The position numbers and the translations under genes are program-made. A stretch of 14,503 bases of DNA. It comes from UMGS973 sp964507795 (GTDB lineage Bacteria > Bacillota > Clostridia > Peptostreptococcales > Anaerovoracaceae). Of the stretch, positions 1-5,244 are shown in pieces. The notes under the pieces are model-generated. The model made no database searches and was not told where the DNA came from. It saw only the letters and a list, made by a program, of their open reading frames with translations. Location: positions 1 to 14,503 of the forward strand of contig CAZDQV010000050.1 in assembly GCA_964507795.1 (NCBI GenBank), written 5' to 3'. How positions within the stretch are numbered: position 1 is the first letter of the stretch; the number at the start of each line of letters is the position of its first letter.

Positions 1-1
1 C

Positions 2-388
2 CTTGCAGAAGGCGGCACTGTAGCAATGTGCCTGCCTGCCACATCGTTTTATCTGGGAGCGACATTTGCGCCTGTAAGAAGAATGATAGAGCTTGGCATA
101 CCTGTTGCCATGGCATCGGACTTCAATCCGGGCTCGTGTCCGTCGCTCAATTTGCAATTTGTAATGAATCTTGGGTATCTCAAATACAGAATGATGCCTG
201 AGGAAATACTGACTGCTGTAACTGTAAATGCCGCCTGTGGTATCAACAGAGAACATGAAGTTGGAACTCTTGAGGTTGGCAAAAAAGCCGACATGGTTAT
301 ATGGGATGCACCTGACATGGAAATGCTTTGCTACAGATTCGGTTCGAATATGGCAATAGCTACAATAAAGAATGGAGAAATACTGTAA
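2..388 (+). CDS. hutI: Imidazolonepropionase, 3' part only
   Basis: This is the C-terminal part (about 128 codons) of imidazolonepropionase, the cytosolic metal-dependent amidohydrolase that opens imidazolonepropionate to formiminoglutamate in histidine breakdown. The reading frame is open from base 2, so the start lies outside the window. Visible family motifs are LPATSFYL near the start and the ASDFNPGS segment, whose Asp is a conserved metal or catalytic residue of the HutI family. The usual amidohydrolase C-terminal stretch, with GTLEVGKKADMVIWD, follows. The stop codon shares one base with the ATG of the cyclodeaminase gene (TAATG), which indicates translational coupling in a hut operon. 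The two following genes use the product of this enzyme, which supports the call over other amidohydrolases such as dihydroorotase. Confidence 0.93.
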   Translation, partial: LAEGGTVAMCLPATSFYLGATFAPVRRMIELGIPVAMASDFNPGSCPSLNLQFVMNLGYLKYRMMPEEILTAVTVNAACGINREHEVGTLEVGKKADMVIWDAPDMEMLCYRFGSNMAIATIKNGEIL

Positions 389-1014
389 TGAAATTAGTCG
401 ATTTAAAAGTAAATGAATATCTGGATGTCCTCAAAAGTGATGCACCTGCACCGGGGGGCGGCTCTGTTTCAGCTCTTGCGGGAGCGCAGGGAGCGGCTCT
501 GTTTGTAATGGTTGCAGATCTGACACTGGGCAAAGAAAAATATGCTGATTACCAGGAAATATGCAAGACTGCAAAAACAAAGGGACAGGAACTTTATGAC
601 AAGCTCTTTGAGGGTATAGACAAGGATACGGAAGCTTTTAACCTTGTTTCTGCAGCATTCAAAATGCCAAAGGACACAGATGAGCAAAAAGCCGCAAGAA
701 AACAGGCCATAGCTGACGGTACGCTTGTTGCCACACAGGTACCTTTTGATACTATGAAGTATTGCTATGAGGGTCTTAAAACAGCCCAGACCATGGTAGG
801 CAAATCAAATCCCAATGCGGCCAGCGATTTGGGAGTGGGGATTCTGAACCTGATGGCAGGTATCAAGGGTGCATGGCTCAATGTCAAGATCAACCTTCCG
901 GGAGTGAAAGACGAGGCAAAAGCAGCATACTTTGAAGCCGAAGGAAAGAAAATATATGATGATGCGGAAGCTATTGCAAGAAAGTTATATGATGAAATAT
1001 TACACAGCTTATAA
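388..1014 (+). CDS. fchA: Formiminotetrahydrofolate cyclodeaminase
   Basis: A 208-residue cytosolic enzyme that converts 5-formimino-tetrahydrofolate to 5,10-methenyl-tetrahydrofolate and ammonia. It is the stand-alone counterpart of the C-terminal domain of animal FTCD. The N-terminal APAPGGGSVSALAGAQGAAL segment (residues about 19-38) is the family hallmark, and the rest is Ala/Lys-rich and helical, as expected. I place the start at the ATG at 388, which overlaps the hutI stop and has GGAG about ten bases upstream. An upstream in-frame start would run through hutI codons without a better ribosome binding site. Eleven bases separate it from the formiminotransferase gene, so the two consecutive steps are co-expressed. 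The name fchA versus ftcD C-terminal-like is a matter of convention. Confidence 0.92.
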   Translation: MKLVDLKVNEYLDVLKSDAPAPGGGSVSALAGAQGAALFVMVADLTLGKEKYADYQEICKTAKTKGQELYDKLFEGIDKDTEAFNLVSAAFKMPKDTDEQKAARKQAIADGTLVATQVPFDTMKYCYEGLKTAQTMVGKSNPNAASDLGVGILNLMAGIKGAWLNVKINLPGVKDEAKAAYFEAEGKKIYDDAEAIARKLYDEILHSL

Positions 1015-1025
1015 GGAGAGAGAAA

Positions 1026-1922
1026 ATGGCAAAAATAATTGAATCAATACCAAATATCAGTGAAGGCAGAAACAAAGAAGTTATCGAGGCCTGTGTTGAC
1101 CAGATCAGAAATACGGCAGGATGCACACTTCTTGACTACTCATCAGATCCAAGCCACAACAGAACAGTTATAACCTATATGGGAAGCCTTGAAGCATGCG
1201 AAGAAGCAAGTGTTAAGCTTGCCCAAAAAGCAGTGGAGCTTATCGACCTGACAAAACATGAGGGCGAACACCCAAGAATGGGCTGCGTTGACGTAATGCC
1301 TTTTGTTCCTATCAAAGAGGCAACTGTTGAGGAATGTATTGAATTGTCAAAGAGAGTTGGCGAAAGAATCGCCAAGGAAGCGGATCTCCCAGTATTTCTC
1401 TATGAGAGATCAGCAAGTGCTCCTCACAGAACAAATCTTGCAAAGATAAGAAAAGGTCAGTTTGAGGGAATGGCCGAAAAAGTCAAAGATCCTGACTGGA
1501 TTCCTGATTTTGGCGGACAGAGAATACACCCTACAGGCGGCGTTGTAGCTGTAGGCTGCAGACCTCCGCTAATTGCATACAACATAAACCTTGGTACAGA
1601 CAATCTTGAAATCGCTTCAAAGATAGGCAAGATAATCAGAGAATCCTCCGGTGGGCTCAAATGTGTCAAGGCTATGGGAGTTATGCTTGAGGACAGAAAT
1701 ATTGCACAGGTTTCAATCAATATGACAGACTTCACAGTGACTCCGCTTCACAGGGTTACAGAGCTTGTAAGGAATGAAGCTGCAAGATACGGAGTTCCTG
1801 TAATAGGCACAGAGGTTATAGGTCTTTGCCCTATGCAGGCACTGTTTGATGCGGCTGAATATTATCTGCAGATTGAGGATTTCAAGCCTGAGGTACAGGT
1901 TATAGAGAATCATCTGTTATAA
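1026..1922 (+). CDS. ftcD: Glutamate formimidoyltransferase
   Basis: This 298-residue protein transfers the formimino group from formiminoglutamate to tetrahydrofolate, releasing glutamate, and acts just before the cyclodeaminase encoded upstream. The N-terminus IIESIPNISEGRN, the DPSHNRTVIT motif (residues 41-50) and GEHPRMGCVD with His82, which matches the catalytic histidine of the family, make the assignment firm. Length fits the stand-alone transferase. AAGGAG lies seven to nine bases before the ATG. Two pieces of this gene (1583-1645 and 1904-1923) recur fused together at 2838-2912, so the region after the stop has been rearranged. The gene itself looks complete. Confidence 0.95.
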   Translation: MAKIIESIPNISEGRNKEVIEACVDQIRNTAGCTLLDYSSDPSHNRTVITYMGSLEACEEASVKLAQKAVELIDLTKHEGEHPRMGCVDVMPFVPIKEATVEECIELSKRVGERIAKEADLPVFLYERSASAPHRTNLAKIRKGQFEGMAEKVKDPDWIPDFGGQRIHPTGGVVAVGCRPPLIAYNINLGTDNLEIASKIGKIIRESSGGLKCVKAMGVMLEDRNIAQVSINMTDFTVTPLHRVTELVRNEAARYGVPVIGTEVIGLCPMQALFDAAEYYLQIEDFKPEVQVIENHLL

Positions 1923-1967
1923 AAGAAGTTAAAAATACACTTTGGAATTGGTGTCAATCAAATATTC

Positions 1968-1989
1968 CACAACAGACTCACAACAGACT
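1968..1989. repeat. Two tandem copies of an 11-bp unit
   Basis: CACAACAGACT occurs twice head to tail (1968-1978 and 1979-1989). The pair is flanked by GTGTCA (1951-1956) and its inverse TGACAC (1989-1994). It lies 25 bases upstream of the -35 element of the putative antisense RNA promoter. A regulatory role is only a guess. Confidence 0.5.
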
Positions 1990-2014
1990 GACACTATCAA
2001 AATAAAGTTTTATC

Positions 2015-2043
2015 TTGAAAGCCTTTTGCATCTGTGATATGAT
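2015..2043 (+). promoter_or_regulatory. Sigma-A promoter of the putative antisense RNA
   Basis: TTGAAA (2015-2020) and TATGAT (2038-2043) are separated by exactly 17 bases. Transcription would begin near 2050. No open reading frame with a ribosome binding site follows before the terminator at 2115-2147, so the promoter appears to drive a short RNA. Confidence 0.72.
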
Positions 2044-2049
2044 TAAGGC

Positions 2050-2147
2050 AAGAAAAGGGACGAGGCTTTGCGGCCTTACCAAAGATAAACTCAGCTACTT
2101 ATTTTAGTAGCCTTGCCGCTCTTGGGTTCAGCAGGAGCGGCTTTTTT
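2050..2147 (+). ncRNA. Putative antisense RNA (type I antitoxin candidate)
   Basis: A roughly 98-base transcript is predicted from the promoter at 2015-2043 to the terminator ending at 2147. Its 3' half (2091-2147) is the exact complement of the last 57 bases of the small minus-strand reading frame at 2091-2198. Internal structure is visible: AGGC/GCCT around TTTGCG, CTACT/AGTAG around TATTTT, and a possible closing pair between GGCAAG (2047-2052) and CTTGCC (2112-2117) if transcription starts early enough. Convergent antisense RNAs over a toxin 3' end are known from the Fst/RNAII and TxpA/RatA systems. The assignment is by architecture only; I recognise no family in the sequence. Confidence 0.6.
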
Positions 2148-2198
2148 GATGCTCGAAATTGTGACCCGAATACGCTTAAGTGTAATCGTAATCCTCAA
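2091..2198 (-). CDS. Small cationic peptide, candidate SOS-induced type I toxin
   Basis: This is a 35-codon frame with a TTG start at 2198, preceded by a near-perfect AAAGGAGG (2207-2214) at optimal spacing. The peptide begins MRITITLKRIRVTIS, an alternating polar/hydrophobic pattern. It is strongly basic: nine Lys/Arg and one Glu. A Pro-, Lys- and Ser-rich tail follows. An in-frame ATG at 2285 lies within the -10 element, so it should not be in the transcript and I reject it as the start. Transcription from the minus-strand promoter at 2281-2309 gives a leader of about 75 bases. LexA would block that promoter, and the antisense RNA overlaps the last 57 bases of the gene. I do not recognise the peptide family. 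It lacks the long hydrophobic segment of Fst, TxpA or TisB, so toxicity is inferred from the layout only. It could instead be a small SOS peptide of another kind. Confidence 0.58.
   Translation of the reverse strand: MRITITLKRIRVTISSIKKAAPAEPKSGKATKISS
2115..2147 (+). terminator. Rho-independent terminator of the antisense RNA
   Basis: The arms GCCGCTC (2115-2121) and GAGCGGC (2135-2141) form a 7-bp GC-rich stem around a 13-base loop, followed by six T. The loop carries GGTTCAGC (2125-2132), which recurs in the same orientation at 2249-2256. The terminator sits inside the minus-strand peptide gene. Confidence 0.85.
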
Positions 2199-2280
2199 TC
2201 TTGCTACCTCCTTTCTTCCAATCCGATACCACAGACCTTTCGAAATTTGGTTCAGCCGCTCGACCTCGTCTTTTGAGTTT

Positions 2281-2309
2281 ATCATACCACAAACTTATAT
2301 CGGGAACAA
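2281..2309 (-). promoter_or_regulatory. Sigma-A promoter of the small peptide gene
   Basis: Read on the minus strand, TTGTTC (2309-2304) and TATGAT (2286-2281) are exactly 17 bases apart. Transcription would start near 2275, leaving about 75 bases of leader before the TTG start at 2198. The -35 element lies fully inside the LexA-type box. Confidence 0.75.
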
Positions 2310-2315
2310 GTGTTC
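2304..2315. promoter_or_regulatory. LexA (SOS) box
   Basis: GAACAAGTGTTC fits the core of the Bacillus-type LexA consensus CGAACRNRYGTTYC: both half sites GAAC and GTTC are exact and the central four bases conform. Only the outermost flanking bases differ. It overlaps the -35 hexamer of the minus-strand promoter, the expected position for repression lifted by DNA damage. Confidence 0.75.
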
Positions 2316-2437
2316 ATTTTGTTTTTTCGATTCGAGCTACAAATTCTTCTTTATATGTTCTCTTGATTTATGAATCCGGAGTTGCAGGAGAAATTTTCTG
2401 TTGGTTTTCAAATATATGTTATAGAGCATGACTGATT

Positions 2438-2837
2438 GGGGCTGTCGCATTAGGATTAAGATCCAATGGCGACAAGCCCTTTTCCTATGACCTGTAGAAA
2501 GTATTTGAATTTCAATGCTCTGGCGTTGCTACAGTGTAACCTGCTGCAGGCATCACAACAAGAGCCAGCCTGTAACTGTCTCTGTAGCCATGCATGTTTT
2601 TTAGCTTCCTTAATTATGCTGCTTCTTCCTTAAGCTCATAAAGGTGAAGATCCAGCTTGTCATTCTGTATTCTGCTGTGGAACCATCCCAGATTATGGGC
2701 CATGGCAAACAATATGCTCTCTGCAAGAATTTTTTCTTTCCCTCTGCACAAAAATCTTGTGAACTCGCTGTCTCCCTTGATATCTCCAAAGCTGCCTTCC
2801 ACCTGTATGCTGCGGTTCATTCTAAGCTGCTTTCCCT
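2438..2837 (-). mobile_element. Truncated IS1182-type insertion sequence
   Basis: This is the remnant of one end of an insertion sequence. Its outer end probably begins with GGGGCTGTCGCAT (2438-2450), which resembles IS1182-family ends. The first 42 bases fold into an imperfect hairpin with CGACAAGCCC (2470-2479). About 130 bases of non-coding sequence then lead to the 3' end of a minus-strand transposase. Homology stops abruptly at 2838, where an ftcD-like sequence begins, so most of the transposase and the other terminal repeat are missing. The element cannot move by itself. Confidence 0.75.
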
Positions 2838-2842
2838 CATAA
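2614..2842 (-). pseudogene. Transposase C-terminal fragment, IS1182 family
   Basis: About 75 codons survive on the minus strand. LRMNRSIQVEGSFGDIK, followed by FTRFLCRGKEK and the AMAHNLGWFHSRIQ segment, is typical of the C-terminal end of IS1182-family DDE transposases, which are normally several hundred residues long. The frame stays open upstream only to the junction with the ftcD-like segment at about 2838-2845. There the sequence CATAAACC is shared by both sides, so the exact breakpoint is ambiguous. There is no ribosome binding site or native N-terminus, so this is a relic rather than a gene. The stop is a TAA at 2616-2614. Confidence 0.82.
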
Positions 2843-2912
2843 ACCTTGGTACAGACAATCTTGAAATCGCTTCAAAGATAGGCAAGATAATCAGAGAATC
2901 ATCTGTTATAAA
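2838..2912 (+). repeat. Chimeric duplicate of two ftcD pieces
   Basis: Positions 2838-2900 repeat ftcD 1583-1645 and 2893-2912 repeat ftcD 1904-1923. The two pieces join at the 8-bp word AGAGAATC, which occurs in ftcD at both 1638-1645 and 1904-1911. The 266 bases between them are missing. By eye I see no mismatch, which suggests a recent event. The fragment includes a copy of the ftcD stop codon. Confidence 0.9.
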
Positions 2913-2922
2913 GTGAATGACG

Positions 2923-2955
2923 ATGCGGCAGGGTTAATGCTCTGTCGTATTTTTT
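2923..2955 (+). terminator. Rho-independent terminator, probably the original one of the hut operon
   Basis: ATGCGGCAG (2923-2931) and CTGTCGTAT (2942-2950) pair over nine positions, including two G-U pairs, around a 10-base loop. A run of T follows to 2955. It lies ten bases after the ftcD-derived stop of the chimeric fragment, where an ftcD terminator would be expected before the insertion. Confidence 0.75.
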
Positions 2956-3030
2956 GAGTGAAAAAAACACGAAGATAGAGGTTTTATATGGGAAATTAAA
3001 AATAAATTTTTTGAAAGATGTATATAAAAC

Positions 3031-3059
3031 TTGAAAAACCGTGTTAATAACTGTATAAT
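3031..3059 (+). promoter_or_regulatory. Sigma-A promoter of the rloA-rloB pair
   Basis: TTGAAA (3031-3036) and TATAAT (3054-3059) are exactly 17 bases apart. Start of the ATPase gene is 36 bases after the -10 element, so the pair has an independent, probably constitutive promoter. Confidence 0.8.
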
Positions 3060-3094
3060 AAGAGGAAATAAAATGACTATTGAGGAGGGATAAA

Positions 3095-4300
3095 ATGCTG
3101 TGCCAGTTTTCATTTAAAAATTTTAAATCATACAAAGAGGCAACAACTTTCGATTTTCAGGCAACTTCCGCTCCAGAATTCGCAGATTCTTTGATCGCAA
3201 GTGAAAAAGGTGATGCTTTTCTCCCGGTAGGTGTTATATATGGACCCAATGGAGGGGGTAAAACCAATCTTTTATCAGCTCTTTCAAGTCTGATTTCCAT
3301 GGTGGTAAAGCCTATCTATGAGCTGGAGAAGACAAGAACGAAGATTATTATTCAGCAGAGTGTAAATGCTGCACCTTTTTTATTTGATGAAATATCCAGA
3401 GAAATGCCAACCGAATTCGAAGTTTTTTTCAGACAGGGAAAAAACGAATACCGCTACAATCTGTCTGTATATAACGGAGAAATTATGGAAGAATCGCTAT
3501 ATTGGAAGTCTATCGGTGGAAAAAGACCGGGAATGATCTTTAAACGCGAAAAAATTGAAATTACACTAGGCGCCAGCACTAACAAAGCAGGGATTAGCCT
3601 ATCTGTAAATCCTAAGATGCCATATCTGTCTTTTTTAGCAATTAATTATGACATACCGCAGATAGCAGAAGTCCAGAAGTGGTTTGAGTCGTGTATTGTC
3701 AGAAATTATGCAAATCCGGTTGCAGACAGGCAGCTTATGCTTCTGAATGATGATGTGTATCGCAGTAGAATCATACAGGCTCTTAATGATGTTGATATAG
3801 ATATGTCAGGATGGCGATACGATGAAATTAATAAAGAACTTTACACACAACGCATGATGGACGGGAGGATCTATGAGCTTAGCTTTAGTGATGAATCGGA
3901 CGGAACAAAAAAAATGATAGCTGCATTGCCTGTGATTCTTATGGCAATTCAGGAAGGACGACTCCTTGTAATAGATGAATTGGATGCAAAGCTGCACCCT
4001 AAATTACTTCGTTATGTGATTTCACTTTTTAAAAATACAAAGATAAATAGAAAAGGAGCGCAGTTGCTGTTTACATCTCATGATATGACAACGATGAAGA
4101 ATACAGTTTTCAGGCGTGATGAAATATGGTTTGCAGCAGAAAACAGGAATCATGAAAGTGAAATATATTCGTTATATGAAATTCGTAGGGAAGATAATGA
4201 ACGTATAAACAATACTGCTGCATACGATAAGCAGTATATGGAAGGTCGTTATGGTGCTGACCCGTATCTTACAAATATGCTGGCAGGAGGCGAGTGGTAA
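3095..4300 (+). CDS. rloA: AAA family ATPase, RloA/AbiLi-like
   Basis: A 401-residue cytosolic ATPase of the SMC/ABC-like AAA_15/AAA_21 group. It starts with the typical MLCQFSFKNFKSYKE strand. Walker A is GPNGGGKT (residues 50-57), a signature-like ESDGTKKM lies at 267-274, Walker B is LLVIDELD (290-297) with the usual LHP after it, and a TSHD motif (327-330) corresponds to the H-loop. Length fits RloA. GGAGGG lies six to eleven bases before the ATG at 3095; an in-frame TTG at 3080 lies upstream of this ribosome binding site, so I prefer the ATG. The stop overlaps the next ATG (TAATG). In AbiL-type and RloAB loci such an ATPase works with an RloB protein in phage defence or accompanies restriction loci. 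I infer the same role here. The trigger and effector mechanism cannot be read from sequence. Confidence 0.85.
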   Translation: MLCQFSFKNFKSYKEATTFDFQATSAPEFADSLIASEKGDAFLPVGVIYGPNGGGKTNLLSALSSLISMVVKPIYELEKTRTKIIIQQSVNAAPFLFDEISREMPTEFEVFFRQGKNEYRYNLSVYNGEIMEESLYWKSIGGKRPGMIFKREKIEITLGASTNKAGISLSVNPKMPYLSFLAINYDIPQIAEVQKWFESCIVRNYANPVADRQLMLLNDDVYRSRIIQALNDVDIDMSGWRYDEINKELYTQRMMDGRIYELSFSDESDGTKKMIAALPVILMAIQEGRLLVIDELDAKLHPKLLRYVISLFKNTKINRKGAQLLFTSHDMTTMKNTVFRRDEIWFAAENRNHESEIYSLYEIRREDNERINNTAAYDKQYMEGRYGADPYLTNMLAGGEW

Positions 4301-5007
4301 TGAGTATGAAGCCTCAGAAAAAAAGCGACATGGGAAAGAGATGGATGAAGCCGAGGCAAGACAGGAATATTCTGATTCGCCCGGAGTACCACCTTATAGT
4401 GACAGAAGGCACAGAAACAGAACCGCAATATTTTGCAGCAATCAGAGATATCATAAACAGTCAGTACAGAGACAAAATTCGGCTTGAAATTTAAGGAGAA
4501 GGTGACAATACACTTAGGCTTTTGGATAAAGCGGTAAATCGTGTCAAAAACAATCCGAATGGTTACAAGCATGTTTGGATTGTTTATGATACAGATGATT
4601 TTCCGGCAGGTCATGTAAATAAAACAAGTGAGATGTGTGCTAAATTATCTACGGAAGAGACTTTGTATCATGCGGTCTGGTCTAATCAGTGCATAGAACT
4701 GTGGTTTCTGTTGCATTTTGAATTCTTTCAGTCAGATTTGCATAGGAAAGAATACTGGCCAAAACTTTCTGAAAGACTAAAGAGCATTGGCCAAGGCAAA
4801 TATTCAAAAGGTAGATCTGATATGTTTGGAATTTTGTTTCCTTTTATGGACGATGCCATCGCAAACGCAGAGAGACTGGCTGTACAAAATGGCGATAAAA
4901 CCCCTGCGGATTCTGCACCGGGGACAAAAGTACATGATTTGATTAAGCATTTAAGGGCGTATTTGAATCTGCCAAATGCAAACAGCCACACAAAAGGCAA
5001 TATTTGA
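4300..5007 (+). pseudogene. rloB: RloB/AbiLii-like protein, interrupted by one in-frame stop
   Basis: Two open stretches in the same frame read as one RloB protein of about 235 codons, broken by TAA at codon 65 (4492-4494). The first part carries VTEGTETEPQYF (residues 34-45). The second continues without a gap: GEGDNTL directly after the stop, then HVWIVYDTDDFP with acidic residues 97, 99 and 100, and SNQCIELWFLLHF, all typical of RloB and resembling a Toprim-like acidic site. One base change, for example AAA to TAA, explains the break. AGGAGG lies nine bases before the ATG at 4300, which overlaps the rloA stop. Restart downstream looks poor: the first alternative start is a TTG at 4522 with no well-spaced ribosome binding site. 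As written the gene gives a 64-residue stub, so the pair is probably inactive unless the stop is read through or is a sequence error. Confidence 0.85.
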
Positions 5008-5037
5008 GGTGAAATTGAATAATGGATATTATGGATT

Positions 5038-5074
5038 CCCGTTATCCTTGGTGGAGACGGGGCCTTTTGTTTTT
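5038..5074 (+). terminator. Terminator after rloB
   Basis: CCCGTT-A-TCC pairs with GGA-GACGGG around a TTGGT loop. This gives a nine-pair stem with one bulged A and one G-U pair, followed by GCC and a T-rich tract (5065-5074). It separates the defence pair from the oxidoreductase operon. Confidence 0.72.
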
Positions 5075-5120
5075 AGAGGTAAGAATTATAGTTGCCTTAT
5101 ACTTATTTTTGAAGGGACAA

Positions 5121-5132
5121 ATTGTATACAAT
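5121..5132. promoter_or_regulatory. GntR-type operator candidate 1
   Basis: ATTGTATACAAT is a perfect 12-bp palindrome with the TTGTATACAA core used by many FadR-subfamily GntR regulators. It lies 112 bases upstream of the alpha subunit start. A possible promoter, TTGAAG (5109-5114) and TAATAC (5132-5137) with 17-base spacing, brackets it. Confidence 0.55.
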
Positions 5133-5195
5133 AATACCATGACGATATAAAGAACAGTTGGAGGGCTGAAAAATACGGGTTTTTAGTGGATAAAT

Positions 5196-5206
5196 TTCGT
5201 ATACAA
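5196..5206. promoter_or_regulatory. GntR-type operator candidate 2
   Basis: TTCGTATACAA shares the GTATAC core with the site at 5121-5132; core to core the two are 75 bases apart. It overlaps a possible -10 element TACAAT (5202-5207). Two similar sites before the operon suggest a pathway-specific regulator encoded elsewhere. Confidence 0.5.
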
Positions 5207-5244
5207 TGTTAATATGGTATAAAGAATATCGGGAGGTTGGTAAA

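Noticed and set aside
2041..2117. On the minus strand, GGCAAG...CCGCAAAGCCTCGTCCC recalls fragments of the cyclic di-GMP-I riboswitch core.
   Set aside because: The order of the conserved words, the helix layout and the distal GGTAGC-type segment do not fit, and no suitable downstream gene follows. The stretch is better explained by the two overlapping small transcripts.
2091..2285. A longer 64-codon frame for the small peptide with an ATG at 2285.
   Set aside because: That ATG overlaps the -10 hexamer and would not be in the transcript. It has no ribosome binding site, whereas the TTG at 2198 has a near-ideal one.
2113..2431. Plus-strand open frames of 76-86 codons across the peptide gene and LexA box.
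   Set aside because: No ribosome binding sites, composition unlike protein, and they begin within the antisense terminator. They are shadows of the minus-strand gene and its leader.
2644..2916. A 90-codon plus-strand frame that ends in an ftcD-like peptide.
   Set aside because: It is the antisense of the transposase fragment joined by chance to the ftcD scar; there is no start context.
1923..3094. tRNA genes, CRISPR repeats or an intact integrase in the rearranged region.
   Set aside because: Read on both strands: no cloverleaf-like arms with CCA end, no spaced repeats, and no recombinase frame beyond the transposase fragment.
4492..4521. Recoding or internal restart as a way to express full-length rloB.
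   Set aside because: TAA is not a usual recoding signal, no stimulatory structure is evident, and the nearest in-frame start (TTG at 4522) is badly spaced from AGGAG. A nonsense mutation is simpler.
5155..5227. An earlier start for the oxidoreductase alpha subunit at the ATG at 5206.
   Set aside because: It overlaps the second palindrome and a possible -10 element and has no ribosome binding site. The ATG at 5245 has GGGAGG at correct distance.
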